A DNA stretch of 64,000 nt, from NCBI GenBank assembly GCA_020060215.1, contig JAGVAP010000074.1:62001-126000 (forward strand), written 5' to 3'. Below, piece by piece: positions 8,671 to 17,044 of this stretch (positions are counted from its first letter, which is position 1; every line of letters begins with the position of its first letter). Below the pieces are notes generated by a model that had not been told where the DNA came from, searched no databases, and saw nothing but the letters and a program-made list of their open reading frames with translations. The position numbers and the translations under genes are program-made. The stretch comes from Deltaproteobacteria bacterium. GTDB taxonomy: Bacteria; Desulfobacterota; DSM-4660; Desulfatiglandales; HGW-15.

Positions 8671-10523
8671 ACGAGAAAACGGCTCCAGGGACCACGCTGT
8701 CCCTCTGCATGATCATGAAGAACGAGGAAAAGTTCCTCCCCGCCTGTCTCCTTTCCGCCAGGGAATGGGTCGATGAAATCATCATCGTCGACACGGGGTC
8801 CACGGATCGCAGTGTAGAGATCGCCCGATCCTATGGCGCGAGGGTCTACCACCATCCCTGGGAAAACCACTTCAGCAGGCACCGCAACCAGTCCGTCGCA
8901 TACGCAGGTGGGGAGTGGATCCTCTGGCTCGATGCGGATGAGGTCGTCCAACCCGGTGGAGGGGGAATCATTCGAGAAAGCATTTCGGAAGGCCGTTCGG
9001 ACAGCCTCCTGGTGACCATGATCTGCTATTTCGGAAACAGGACCCGGGAGTCCTGGAATAACGCCGTCAAGCTGTTCAAAAACCGTGCGGGCATACACTT
9101 CGAGGGAGCGGTCCACAACCAGGTGGTCGGTTATGGAAATCCAAGGTTTTGCCCTGTCAAGATCTACCACTACGGTTATGATGCGGACCGGCAGACCGTG
9201 CGGGAAAAGTACGAGCGTACCAGCGTACTGCTCAAGAGGGCGATTCAGGAAGATCCGGACAACTTCCGCCACCATCATGACCTCGCCGTCTCCTACGCCA
9301 GCGTTCAACTGCACCGCAAGGCCGTTGAAGAAGGCCTCTGCGCCATCCGGCTCCACAGGGAGAACGGGAACGGCGACCCGAATATCCTCTGGACCCATTT
9401 CGTCGTAGCCTCCTCCTGCTTCAATCTCGGCCTCTTCAAGGAGGCGAAGGGGTTTTCCGAAGCGGCCCTGCAGATCCAACCGGATCACCTGGACTCCTAT
9501 TTTGTCCTTGCCTCGGTATGCGCCAGAAAAGGGGACCGGGAGGGGTTCGAGAGGGCCTATGGCCGGTACGTGGACCTCTGCGAAGAATACAGGAAACATC
9601 CCGAACGGCTCGGGGGGCTCCTCGTGAACAAGGGCAATGAGAAATGGCGTCTCGATCTGGACTGCGCATCCCTGCTGCTCGAGGGAAGCGAGCAGGAGGC
9701 CGCCGAACTGTTTACGCGGGTCGTCCGTGAAAGCCCGGATCCGGCCGCAGCCTGCAGGGCTGCAATCCACGCCTGCAGGAAGGCCGGCCGCCTCGCCCTG
9801 GCAGATCGTTTTCTGAAGACCGCCGAGGAGTGCGGGATGGACCCCAGGCAGGGTGCCTATGAGAGGGCGATCCTCAGCAGGCTCTCCGGGAATCACCAGG
9901 ATTACCTCGCGCAGATGGAGGACCTGCTCCAGACCGGCCCCGGGGACACCCCCGAGTTCCTGGCAGCGATCGGCACCGAAGCCCTGAGAATCCGGAGGCC
10001 CGCAGAGGCCGAGTCCCTGCTCCTCGAGTGCCTCCGCAGGGCTTACCAACCCCCTTCCGTATTCACCTCTCTCGGATTGGCCTGCAAACTCCAGGGGAAG
10101 AGTGCACAGGCGAAAGAATGGTACCTCAGGGGCCATGAAATGGATGAGAGGGATGTCCGCACCCTGGCGAACCTCGGCCATCTTTCCTTCGAACGCTCGG
10201 AGTGGAAGGAGGCGACGTCCTGGTACAGGAAGGCCCTCGAGGTCGACGGGGGATTGAGGGATGTCCTTCTGAGACTTTCCCTGATCTCCCTGATCGAGCA
10301 GGACCTCACGGGTTGTGTGAACTGCTGCGACCGTCTTGCCCAGGAGCTTGGACTCCGCCTGGAGATGGAGATCGAAAGCCTGGAGGATCTTTCCACGGTC
10401 TACCGCGCCCTGGGCGATGCCCTTCTGAAAAACGGATCCCCTACCCTGCATCGAGAAGCTGAATCGTTCGCCGCCGCCATGGGAAAGGAATCGACCTTTG
10501 AACGGGGGACCCTGAACCTTTGA
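8667..10523 (+). CDS. GT2-TPR glycosyltransferase (first copy)
   Basis: GT2 (GT-A fold) glycosyltransferase with a long TPR tail. The catalytic domain (residues about 8-230) has LSLCMIMKNEEKFLPACL, DEIIIVDTGSTDRSVEIA, RHRNQS and the metal-binding LDADE at about residues 88-92. From about residue 190 onwards the protein is a series of TPR-like helical repeats. The ATG at 8667 overlaps the preceding stop as ATGA, which is why I prefer it to the TTG at 8652. It is a clear paralogue of the gene starting at 14976: same order of domains and nearly the same length (618 versus 615 residues). The acceptor is unknown; flagellin is suggested by position. Confidence 0.85.
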   Translation: MNEKTAPGTTLSLCMIMKNEEKFLPACLLSAREWVDEIIIVDTGSTDRSVEIARSYGARVYHHPWENHFSRHRNQSVAYAGGEWILWLDADEVVQPGGGGIIRESISEGRSDSLLVTMICYFGNRTRESWNNAVKLFKNRAGIHFEGAVHNQVVGYGNPRFCPVKIYHYGYDADRQTVREKYERTSVLLKRAIQEDPDNFRHHHDLAVSYASVQLHRKAVEEGLCAIRLHRENGNGDPNILWTHFVVASSCFNLGLFKEAKGFSEAALQIQPDHLDSYFVLASVCARKGDREGFERAYGRYVDLCEEYRKHPERLGGLLVNKGNEKWRLDLDCASLLLEGSEQEAAELFTRVVRESPDPAAACRAAIHACRKAGRLALADRFLKTAEECGMDPRQGAYERAILSRLSGNHQDYLAQMEDLLQTGPGDTPEFLAAIGTEALRIRRPAEAESLLLECLRRAYQPPSVFTSLGLACKLQGKSAQAKEWYLRGHEMDERDVRTLANLGHLSFERSEWKEATSWYRKALEVDGGLRDVLLRLSLISLIEQDLTGCVNCCDRLAQELGLRLEMEIESLEDLSTVYRALGDALLKNGSPTLHREAESFAAAMGKESTFERGTLNL

Positions 10524-11698
10524 GTCTCTCGAGACCTGCTCCCCTGTGGATAACGATGCCTCTCGGCCCCTGTCACGGCTGGGGAGTGTGCGGCAGGTCC
10601 CTCGTCTTGGAGATGGAACGGCTCACTCCGGTCCGCCTGATCACAGAAGACCTGCCATGTGAGGCGCAGAGCGACCCTTCTCAGTTTCAGCGGCTCTCGT
10701 CGATCCACGTTCCGCGGGGGAAGCTGATTCCTTCCCCAGGGTCCGATGGAGAGGTTTCCCTCAACGGTCCTGTGCTCCAGGCCATAGAGGGGCCGAGCCT
10801 CAGACCCTGGTTCATCCGGGTGGATGCTCCCAAGCGGGTGGGGTACACTTTTTTCGAGAAGACAGCGCTAAGCAAGGACGATGTGGCCGCCGCCGTCGGC
10901 TACTTCGACATGGTGGTGGCCGGCTCTGCCTGGTGCGAGGGAATACTGCGAGCCCGCGGTGTGAACTCCACCGCTACGATTATTCAGGGGATCGACCCGC
11001 TGCACTTCCATCCGGGGTACTCCGCCAAGGTGCGCCACAAGGAGCGTTTCGTCGTTTTTTCCGGCGGCAAGCTGGAACTGCGGAAGGGTCAGGACATCGT
11101 GATCCGCGCATTCAAGGCCCTGCAGGACAGGCATGAGGACGTCCTCCTGGTCAATGCCTGGTACAACCTCTGGGACGGATCCACCAGGACAATGACCATG
11201 TCTCCCTACATCCGCTTCGACATGCCCGAGGGGGATTATTTCCGGGCGGTCAATCGACTCCTTCTCGCCAATGGAGTGGACCCGGAAAAGGTGGTGACCC
11301 TTCCGCCCATACCCCACGAAAGGATGGCCGAGATCTACAGGGATTCGGATTGCGGCCTGTTTCCCAATCGCTGCGAGGGAGGAACAAACCTGGTGTTGAT
11401 GGAATACATGGCCTGCGGCAAGCCGGCCATTGCCTCCTACCGCACGGGACACAGGGATGTGGTGAATGCAGACAACGCGATCCTCCTCCGCGCCTATGGG
11501 AAGATCCGAATCCAGAATGACCGGGGAGAGGTGCTGCAGGAATGGGACGACCCCAATATCGATGAGGTCATTGCCCGGCTGGAGTGGGCCTACCAGAACC
11601 GCGACTCCATCCAAGAGATCGGCAGGAAGGCGGGAGAATCGATGCAATCCAACACCTGGGAGAAGTCAGCCCGGAAATTCCTGGACATCCTGCAATAG
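10520..11698 (+). CDS. GT4 glycosyltransferase
   Basis: GT-B fold group 1 glycosyltransferase. It starts at a TTG that overlaps the previous stop. The next ATG (10556) would cut into the first beta strand LWITMPLGPCHGWGVCG, so the TTG is preferred. The N-domain ends near IIQGIDPLHFHPG. The C-domain shows RFVVFSGGKLELRKGQDIVI and the acidic motif DCGLFPNRCEGGTNLVLMEY, followed by GKPAIASYRTGHRDV. The length (392 residues) is normal for single-domain GT4 enzymes, and unlike its neighbours it has no TPR part. It is the end of a translationally coupled string starting at 5780. Confidence 0.8.
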   Translation: MSLSRPAPLWITMPLGPCHGWGVCGRSLVLEMERLTPVRLITEDLPCEAQSDPSQFQRLSSIHVPRGKLIPSPGSDGEVSLNGPVLQAIEGPSLRPWFIRVDAPKRVGYTFFEKTALSKDDVAAAVGYFDMVVAGSAWCEGILRARGVNSTATIIQGIDPLHFHPGYSAKVRHKERFVVFSGGKLELRKGQDIVIRAFKALQDRHEDVLLVNAWYNLWDGSTRTMTMSPYIRFDMPEGDYFRAVNRLLLANGVDPEKVVTLPPIPHERMAEIYRDSDCGLFPNRCEGGTNLVLMEYMACGKPAIASYRTGHRDVVNADNAILLRAYGKIRIQNDRGEVLQEWDDPNIDEVIARLEWAYQNRDSIQEIGRKAGESMQSNTWEKSARKFLDILQ

Positions 11699-11784
11699 GC
11701 CGATGCATTCCAATTACAACAGGTGCGTGTAATTGCCCTCTGCGACTCAGCGTCCCTGCGGGAGAATCCTGAAACTGAGAGATC
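11699..11784. repeat. short intergenic gap with word-like repeat
   Basis: The gap contains CTCTGCGACTCAGCGTCCCT followed by GCGGG (11739-11763). It has the repetitive CTCTGCG/GCGTC/CTGCGG texture of degenerate intergenic repeats found in many bacterial genomes. No promoter or terminator is evident. Confidence 0.35.
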
Positions 11785-12981
11785 ATGCGTTTCTTTTGTG
11801 TCAGACAGCCTGCAAAGGCGCATATATACGGCCACGAGTACTCGCTGAAGCCCCTTGACCCGAGGATCGAAAACATCCAGGACATCCTGGTGACCGATCT
11901 GACCTCCGGTGCGGAACTTCTGGAGAAACACCCGGACTTCCTGATGGAGGTGGCCCTGGATACGAAACGATGCAACCGTTTCCCGGTCATGGTCAACGAG
12001 GTGGCTGACGTGCGACCCGGAGGAAAGGTCCTGATCCTCAAGAACGGTGGGATCGGCGACCACATTGCCTTTCTCCCCGCCCTGAGGGTCTTCAGAGAGC
12101 TCTTCCCTGCCTCCACCGAGATCTGGCTCGCTGCCCAGCAGGAGAAGCACCCGCTCTACCTCCGTAATGGGGATATCCGAAGGCTCCTGCCGCTTCCAAT
12201 CACCCTGGACCGGATGATGGAGTCCGACTATCTCATCGATTTCTCGACGAGGCAGGACTGGTACGATCTCCACTCGATGAATACGACCGACTGTTTTCTG
12301 AATTTCCTCAAGGTCGAATACAAGACCATCCGGGACAAGTCCCCCCGCCTCATGTGGGGGATGGAAGACTCCCCGCAGATCAACGAGCGTTTCCGCCGGA
12401 TCAGGGAGGGGAATCCGGGAAAGCCCCTGGTGCTGCTCAACTGGCGGGCAAGCAATCGCCTCAGAGACATGCCGCCGGAGAAACTGCTCTTTCTTGCCGG
12501 CAGAGTCGAAGGCGTCATCTTCATCGCGGCTCAGCCGAAAGGGACATCGGCCGAAGTCTCATCGATTCTCGGGCGGTTTGCAGAGAACGTCGTCGATTGT
12601 TCCTCTCAGATGTCCACCCTGGCCGAATACATCGGTGCTGTGGCCAACTGCGACGCCATCGTGAGCACCGATACGGGTACGGTTCACCTTGCAGAGGGTC
12701 TTGGGAAGCCGTGCCTTGCCCTTTACGGCCCCACGATCGATGACCTCTGGATCCGCTACTATCGCCAGGTCAGGCCCCTGAGAGCGGATTACTCGGGTCG
12801 AACATGCCGCTCCCCGTGCGGAATGATCAAGAACATGGACAGGGGTTGTCCCGAGGCGGTGTACAAAGGGACTCCATACAGCCCCTGTCTCCTTTCGATC
12901 GCTGGAGAGAAGATAGAATCGGCATTCATGGAGATGATGGCAGGGATCCAAGATGCAGGATCCGGGATGCAGAATCCATGA
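11785..12981 (+). CDS. GT9 (heptosyltransferase-family) glycosyltransferase
   Basis: GT9-type enzyme of 398 residues. An N-terminal extension of about 75 residues precedes the canonical opening VLILKNGGIGDHIAFLPALRVF. The C-terminal half has VLLNWRASNRLRDMP and the signature loop NCDAIVSTDTGTVHLAEGLGKP, followed by ALYGPT and a cysteine-bearing tail. It may transfer heptose or a related sugar from a nucleotide-activated donor. The stop overlaps the ATG of a 60-codon frame. The nucleotides at the C-terminal end are repetitive (GATGCAGGATCCGGGATGCA), giving the odd tail MQDAGSGMQNP, so the natural end may have been altered by a small duplication. Confidence 0.8.
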   Translation: MRFFCVRQPAKAHIYGHEYSLKPLDPRIENIQDILVTDLTSGAELLEKHPDFLMEVALDTKRCNRFPVMVNEVADVRPGGKVLILKNGGIGDHIAFLPALRVFRELFPASTEIWLAAQQEKHPLYLRNGDIRRLLPLPITLDRMMESDYLIDFSTRQDWYDLHSMNTTDCFLNFLKVEYKTIRDKSPRLMWGMEDSPQINERFRRIREGNPGKPLVLLNWRASNRLRDMPPEKLLFLAGRVEGVIFIAAQPKGTSAEVSSILGRFAENVVDCSSQMSTLAEYIGAVANCDAIVSTDTGTVHLAEGLGKPCLALYGPTIDDLWIRYYRQVRPLRADYSGRTCRSPCGMIKNMDRGCPEAVYKGTPYSPCLLSIAGEKIESAFMEMMAGIQDAGSGMQNP

Positions 12982-13160
12982 TGCAGGGATCGAAGATTCA
13001 ACAGCTGATGGATCTTCTCCATTCCCTCCCCGACGAGGCTGTTGTCGATTTGGGCGCCCTGCTGAAAGAGTGGGAGCGACAATCCCCCACGATGGACCGG
13101 GAAGAGGCCCTGGTGCGGCTCCTGTGGGAGCTCTCAAAAGAAACGGGCGCTCCTGATTGA
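12978..13160 (+). CDS. small helical protein, unknown function
   Basis: A 60-codon frame starts at ATG 12978 and overlaps the stop of the GT9 gene by the ATGA arrangement used elsewhere in this cluster. The product is predicted to be helical and acidic (QQLMDLLHSLPDEAVVDLGA and LVRLLWELSKETGAPD). No family is recognised. Translational coupling and normal-looking composition favour a real gene, but its start lies in a repetitive stretch and it could be a fortuitous frame. Confidence 0.45.
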   Translation: MMQGSKIQQLMDLLHSLPDEAVVDLGALLKEWERQSPTMDREEALVRLLWELSKETGAPD

Positions 13161-13183
13161 GGCCGATTCCCCCTCTTCTCACT

Positions 13184-13284
13184 GGTCATTGGACATTCTG
13201 CATTGGACATTCTGCAGTGGATATTCAACCTCCTCCCCTGTTCTCCATCACTGGACATTCTCCATTGGACGTGCTGCGGTTGAC
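13184..13284 (+). repeat. ATTGGACATTCTGC-type degenerate intergenic repeats
   Basis: Four or more imperfect direct copies of (C)ATTGGACATTCTGC occur in tandem just before the next gene (CATTGGACATTCTGCATTGG, then AGTGGATATTC, CACTGGACATTCTC and CATTGGACGTGCTGC). The same word family appears in reverse orientation at 22022-22061. The stretch can be read as an N-terminal extension of the following gene (from 13189), but that peptide is repetitive and not GT9-like. Confidence 0.6.
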
Positions 13285-14979
13285 ATGAACATCCTCCTCA
13301 TCCAGATGCTCCGACTCGGAGACGCGCTCCAGATGATTCCAATCATCCGGGGACTGAAGCGCCATTTCCCCGGATGCCGGATTTCAGTTCTCACCTCGAC
13401 CGTGGGGAGATGGGTCTTTGATCGGGATCCGGAGGTGGACCGTGTCCACGTCCTCGAAAAGCAGAGGATTGCGGAGTTGTCGGCACGTGGGAGGAAAGGG
13501 GATATCCTCGCCGCCCTGTCGCTGACCCGGTGTGAACTGGAGCCGCTCCTTTCCGTCCACTGGGACTGGGTCATCAATTTCAGCTTCTCCTACCCTTCCG
13601 CCCTAGTCAGCTTCCTTCTCCATGCGGATCGCCGCTCGGGCTTCTTGGTCAATGAGCACAGGCAGTTCCTGTCCAGGGAAAGGTGGTTTGCCCTCTCTCT
13701 GGCCTCATTCACCCACCGCAGGTTCAGCAGCTTCAACTGGGTGGACATCAACAGGAAGATCGTCGGGCTGCCTTCCGTCCCCAGGCACCCTTTGATCCGA
13801 CCGGCCCCCGAAGCCCTGGAGAAGGCCGCTCACCACCTCAGGACCATCGGGTTCCAGGGAAAAAGGCTCGTGGGATTCAATCCCGGTGCGAGCGGCCCAC
13901 ACAAGATGTGGCCGGTGGAAAGGTTCGGTCGCCTCGGCCGAGGGCTGGCGGAGAAGCACGATCTGAGGATCCTGCTCTTCGGCGGCAAGGGAGAAGAAGG
14001 GCTCGGCCGTGCCTTGAAAGGGCTCATGGGCGAAAAGGCTGAGGACCTGTCCGGCCGCACCACCCTGGATGAGCTGGCCGCCTACCTTTCCCTCTGCGAT
14101 GTGCTGGTGACGAACGATACCGGCCCTATGCATCTGGCGTACTCGGTGGGGACGCGGGTAATCAGCCTCTTCTTCAACTCCCATTTTGTGGAAACGGGTC
14201 CTTATGGGAGGGGCCATGTGGCGATCCACCCGGACCTCCCCTGCTTCCCGTGCCAGGGTCTTGCAGCGTGTGAAGAAAAGAAATGCCTTTCCTCCATCTC
14301 ACCCGAAAACGTCGAGCGGGTCATCCTCCATGGAGCCCCTCCGGATCCCGCCCTGTCATCGGCGACCGTGCAGGGAAATCGTCCCGTGCAGGCCCACGTG
14401 GCCGATTTCGATCCATGGGGGGTGCTGGAGTGGTCCCCGCTCCACACGCGGACGCTGAGCATGCCCGTCCTGGAACGCTTCATCCTGAGGAGTTCATGGC
14501 TTTATCACTGCAACATGGTCGAGGAGGAATGTGAAAAGGAGGGCGGCCCCCTTGCGCGATCGTTAGCAGGGTACGGGGTTCCGCAGGACCGGAAAGAGAT
14601 CCTGTCAGCGCTCGCCGGTCTGACCGATAGCCTTCTGGCATTCAAGGCACGGCTGAAGCGTGCCCATGCCTGTGCGTCAGAGATCCACAAAGAGACGATC
14701 GACCCCCGCCCCGACGTCGGCCGGATCAGCAGCCTGGGTGCAGCGCTCGGCTCCGCCGAAAGGGAACTCTTTTCCGGCGAGAACGGCTCCGTCGTCTCTT
14801 TCATCGGCGAGCTGCTCAAGGTCTATCTGGAGTTCATCGAGATGGCCCACATGGCAGAGCTGTCCAGGAGGACCATGTCCGTCTACCATGAGATCCTTCG
14901 ATTCACGGAGCTTGTGATGGCCGGTGTTGAAGAGGTCGAGCGGATGCTTGGCGCCGGAACCGTGAGCGGGTCAGAATGA
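13285..14979 (+). CDS. GT9 glycosyltransferase with helical C-terminal extension
   Basis: GT9-type enzyme starting cleanly with MNILLIQMLRLGDALQMIPI, the usual N-terminal strand and G-D loop. HPLIRPAPEAL begins the C-domain, and the family loop is LCDVLVTNDTGPMHLAYSVG. The heptosyltransferase-like part ends near residue 350 with the cysteine-rich FPCQGLAACEEKKC. About 200 further residues follow that are not part of normal GT9 enzymes and look helical (SALAGLTDSLLAFKARLKRA, FIGELLKVYLEFIEMAHMAE). The start at 13285 was chosen over the earlier in-frame ATG because the preceding sequence is intergenic repeat. The stop overlaps the next ATG as ATGA. The extra domain might bind a partner or substrate; this is a guess. 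Confidence 0.8.
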   Translation: MNILLIQMLRLGDALQMIPIIRGLKRHFPGCRISVLTSTVGRWVFDRDPEVDRVHVLEKQRIAELSARGRKGDILAALSLTRCELEPLLSVHWDWVINFSFSYPSALVSFLLHADRRSGFLVNEHRQFLSRERWFALSLASFTHRRFSSFNWVDINRKIVGLPSVPRHPLIRPAPEALEKAAHHLRTIGFQGKRLVGFNPGASGPHKMWPVERFGRLGRGLAEKHDLRILLFGGKGEEGLGRALKGLMGEKAEDLSGRTTLDELAAYLSLCDVLVTNDTGPMHLAYSVGTRVISLFFNSHFVETGPYGRGHVAIHPDLPCFPCQGLAACEEKKCLSSISPENVERVILHGAPPDPALSSATVQGNRPVQAHVADFDPWGVLEWSPLHTRTLSMPVLERFILRSSWLYHCNMVEEECEKEGGPLARSLAGYGVPQDRKEILSALAGLTDSLLAFKARLKRAHACASEIHKETIDPRPDVGRISSLGAALGSAERELFSGENGSVVSFIGELLKVYLEFIEMAHMAELSRRTMSVYHEILRFTELVMAGVEEVERMLGAGTVSGSE

Positions 14980-16823
14980 AGACGCCCACCGTTTCCGCGT
15001 GCATGATCGTGAAAAACGAGGAAAAGGTGCTGGGCAATTGCCTCAGGACCATCAGGGACCACGTGGATGAGATCATCATCGTGGACACCGGCTCGACGGA
15101 CGGAACGGTCGCCATCGCGGAGTCCTTCGGCGCGAGGGTGTTCCACCATCCCTGGGAGGACCACTTCAGCAAACACCGCAATCAATCCCTCTCTTATTCC
15201 CGAAGCGACTGGAACCTCATCATCGATGCCGATGAAGAGCTCTGCCTGCAGGAGAAGACCCTCCTCCGGCGATATTTGTCCGCAGGGGAGGAGGTGGATG
15301 CGATTGCGGTGATGGTGGAATGCCCTTTTGGTGAAAAGGGCGGCGCCGGCATACAAAACGCCATCCGGATCCTCAGAAACCACAGGCGGATCTGTTACAA
15401 GGGCCGCGTGCACAACTACCTGTCCGGCGTCGTGAACGTCCTGTGCTCCCAGATCCGCATCTACCATCACGGCTATGTCCTGGACCGGGAAACGCAGCTT
15501 CGAAGATTCAGGAGGACGACCACCCTTCTCAGGAAGGACATCGAGGAGGATCCTTTCAACCCCAGGCCTCACCATTATCTGGCCGTTTCCTACCTCTCCG
15601 AACACATGAATGCAGAGGCGGTCAAGGAGGCCGAAGAGGCGATTCGGCTCTTCGAGGAGGGGAAGATGGAGCTTCCCATCTACCTCTGGGCCCTCTACAT
15701 CGCCTCCTCGGGGAGCCTGGAGATGGGGGACCTTGAAAATGCGAAGGCATGGGCGACCAAGGGGCTCCACACCCATCCGGACCATCTGGACTCCGTTTAC
15801 CTCCTCGCGGTCATCTCCTACAGAAGTGGCGACCATGACGGTTTCCAGGCCTACCTGGCCAGGTATAGGGAGACGAAGCGGCTGATCGAGAAGGATCCGG
15901 TTCACTTTGGAGAGATGGTACACAACACCTACACCTCGGGATGGATTCTGGATCTGCTCGAAGCCATCCTGTGCATGGAAGGCGGAAGGCACGAAGAGGC
16001 CCGCCGACGGGTTGAGAACGCCAGGTCCACGGCCCCTGATCCGCTCCACTTTCATTCGTGCTTCGGCAAGCTCCTCGTGCAGTCGGGGAGATATCCCGAG
16101 GGTTCGGAAGAGATCAGGAAAGGTCTTGAACTCCGGCCCGACGACAAGGATCTGCTCTGGACCCTGTCCTATGCCTGCGAAAGACAAGGGAAGACCATGG
16201 AGCAGCTCTCGTGCATCGAAAAGCTCATGGACCTGGACCCGGGATTCCCGAATGCCGCTTTCCAGGCCGGGCTGGCCAGCATGCGCCTCGGGAGGTTCAG
16301 GCCTGCGAGGGAGTTCTTCCTGAAGGCGAGGAGTCAGAACCCGGACAACCGGCTCGCGCGGATCAACGAGGTCCTCTGCCTGAGGGGCATGGGGGAATAC
16401 GAGGAGTCCATCCGCCTGTCCATGGAGGTGGAACCCGAGTCCGTCGAGGAGCATCGGACCCTGCTCCTGAACAGGGCATGCTGTCATGATTCGCTCGGCC
16501 ATCGTGAGACTGCCGTCGAATCGTTTCACGAACTGGAGCAGAAAGCGCCCGAAGCCCTGGAACCGCCCGTCTACCTCTCTCTTCTCTTTCTGCGGAAGGG
16601 AGATGTCGAATCCTGCGTAGCGCAATGCGATCGTCTGCTTAAGCTGCTGGGCATCCGTAGCACGATCACGCTTCAGAGCCTCTCCGAACTCGCTGCGCTC
16701 TACCTCCAAGCGGCCGGGCAGCTCTCCGGATCGTTACAGAGAGCCGATCTCTCCGCCGTCTGCACCGAAATCGGCCTGTTCCTCGGCCGCGCGGACCGGG
16801 GCCGTTTCCCCGGCTCTGCATAA
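14976..16823 (+). CDS. GT2-TPR glycosyltransferase (second copy)
   Basis: Paralogue of the gene at 8667. The GT2 domain opens with VSACMIVKNEEKVLGNCLRT, followed by DEIIIVDTGSTDGTVAIAES, FHHPWEDHFSKHRNQS and the metal-binding IDADEE near residue 84. TPR-like repeats fill residues about 190-600 (for example SGSLEMGDLENAKAWATKGL). It is the last gene of the glycosylation run and lies 221 bases upstream of flagellin on the same strand. Cytoplasmic modification of flagellin subunits before export is the simplest reading. Sugar specificity cannot be read from the sequence. Confidence 0.85.
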   Translation: MKTPTVSACMIVKNEEKVLGNCLRTIRDHVDEIIIVDTGSTDGTVAIAESFGARVFHHPWEDHFSKHRNQSLSYSRSDWNLIIDADEELCLQEKTLLRRYLSAGEEVDAIAVMVECPFGEKGGAGIQNAIRILRNHRRICYKGRVHNYLSGVVNVLCSQIRIYHHGYVLDRETQLRRFRRTTTLLRKDIEEDPFNPRPHHYLAVSYLSEHMNAEAVKEAEEAIRLFEEGKMELPIYLWALYIASSGSLEMGDLENAKAWATKGLHTHPDHLDSVYLLAVISYRSGDHDGFQAYLARYRETKRLIEKDPVHFGEMVHNTYTSGWILDLLEAILCMEGGRHEEARRRVENARSTAPDPLHFHSCFGKLLVQSGRYPEGSEEIRKGLELRPDDKDLLWTLSYACERQGKTMEQLSCIEKLMDLDPGFPNAAFQAGLASMRLGRFRPAREFFLKARSQNPDNRLARINEVLCLRGMGEYEESIRLSMEVEPESVEEHRTLLLNRACCHDSLGHRETAVESFHELEQKAPEALEPPVYLSLLFLRKGDVESCVAQCDRLLKLLGIRSTITLQSLSELAALYLQAAGQLSGSLQRADLSAVCTEIGLFLGRADRGRFPGSA

Positions 16824-16918
16824 GCTTATGGTCCCTTCTTCATCCCCTTCCCTTCCGTTCTCCCCCCTTCCCTGACCTTCAAGCTCCGCCCAAAAGGAAC
16901 CAAGCCCGGGAAAAATCG

Positions 16919-16947
16919 TTAAAGCCGCGACCGCACGCTGTCGATAG
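16919..16947 (+). promoter_or_regulatory. sigma-28 (FliA)-type promoter of flagellin
   Basis: TTAAAGCC (16919-16926) and GTCGATAG (16940-16947) match the FliA -35 (TAAA) and -10 (GCCGATAA) elements, with 16 bases between TAAA and the -10 block. The same spacing is found upstream of fliD and flaG. Transcription would begin near 16954, leaving a leader of about 90 bases. Confidence 0.65.
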
Positions 16948-17044
16948 AGATCGTGAAACAAGCGGGGGGCGCACGCCTCCGGGGCCGGCGGCAGGGATGC
17001 CGAACGCCGACACCAAACCAACCACATATCAAGGAGGATGAATC

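Noticed and set aside
8589..10451. Minus-strand open frame of about 620 codons
   Set aside because: It is antisense to the GT2-TPR gene, which has intact motifs. The translated antisense has no domain or ribosome binding site. The same applies to 14883-16709.
13189..13284. N-terminal extension of the GT9 gene from an ATG at 13189
   Set aside because: The added residues are encoded by tandem ATTGGACATTC repeats and do not resemble GT9 enzymes.
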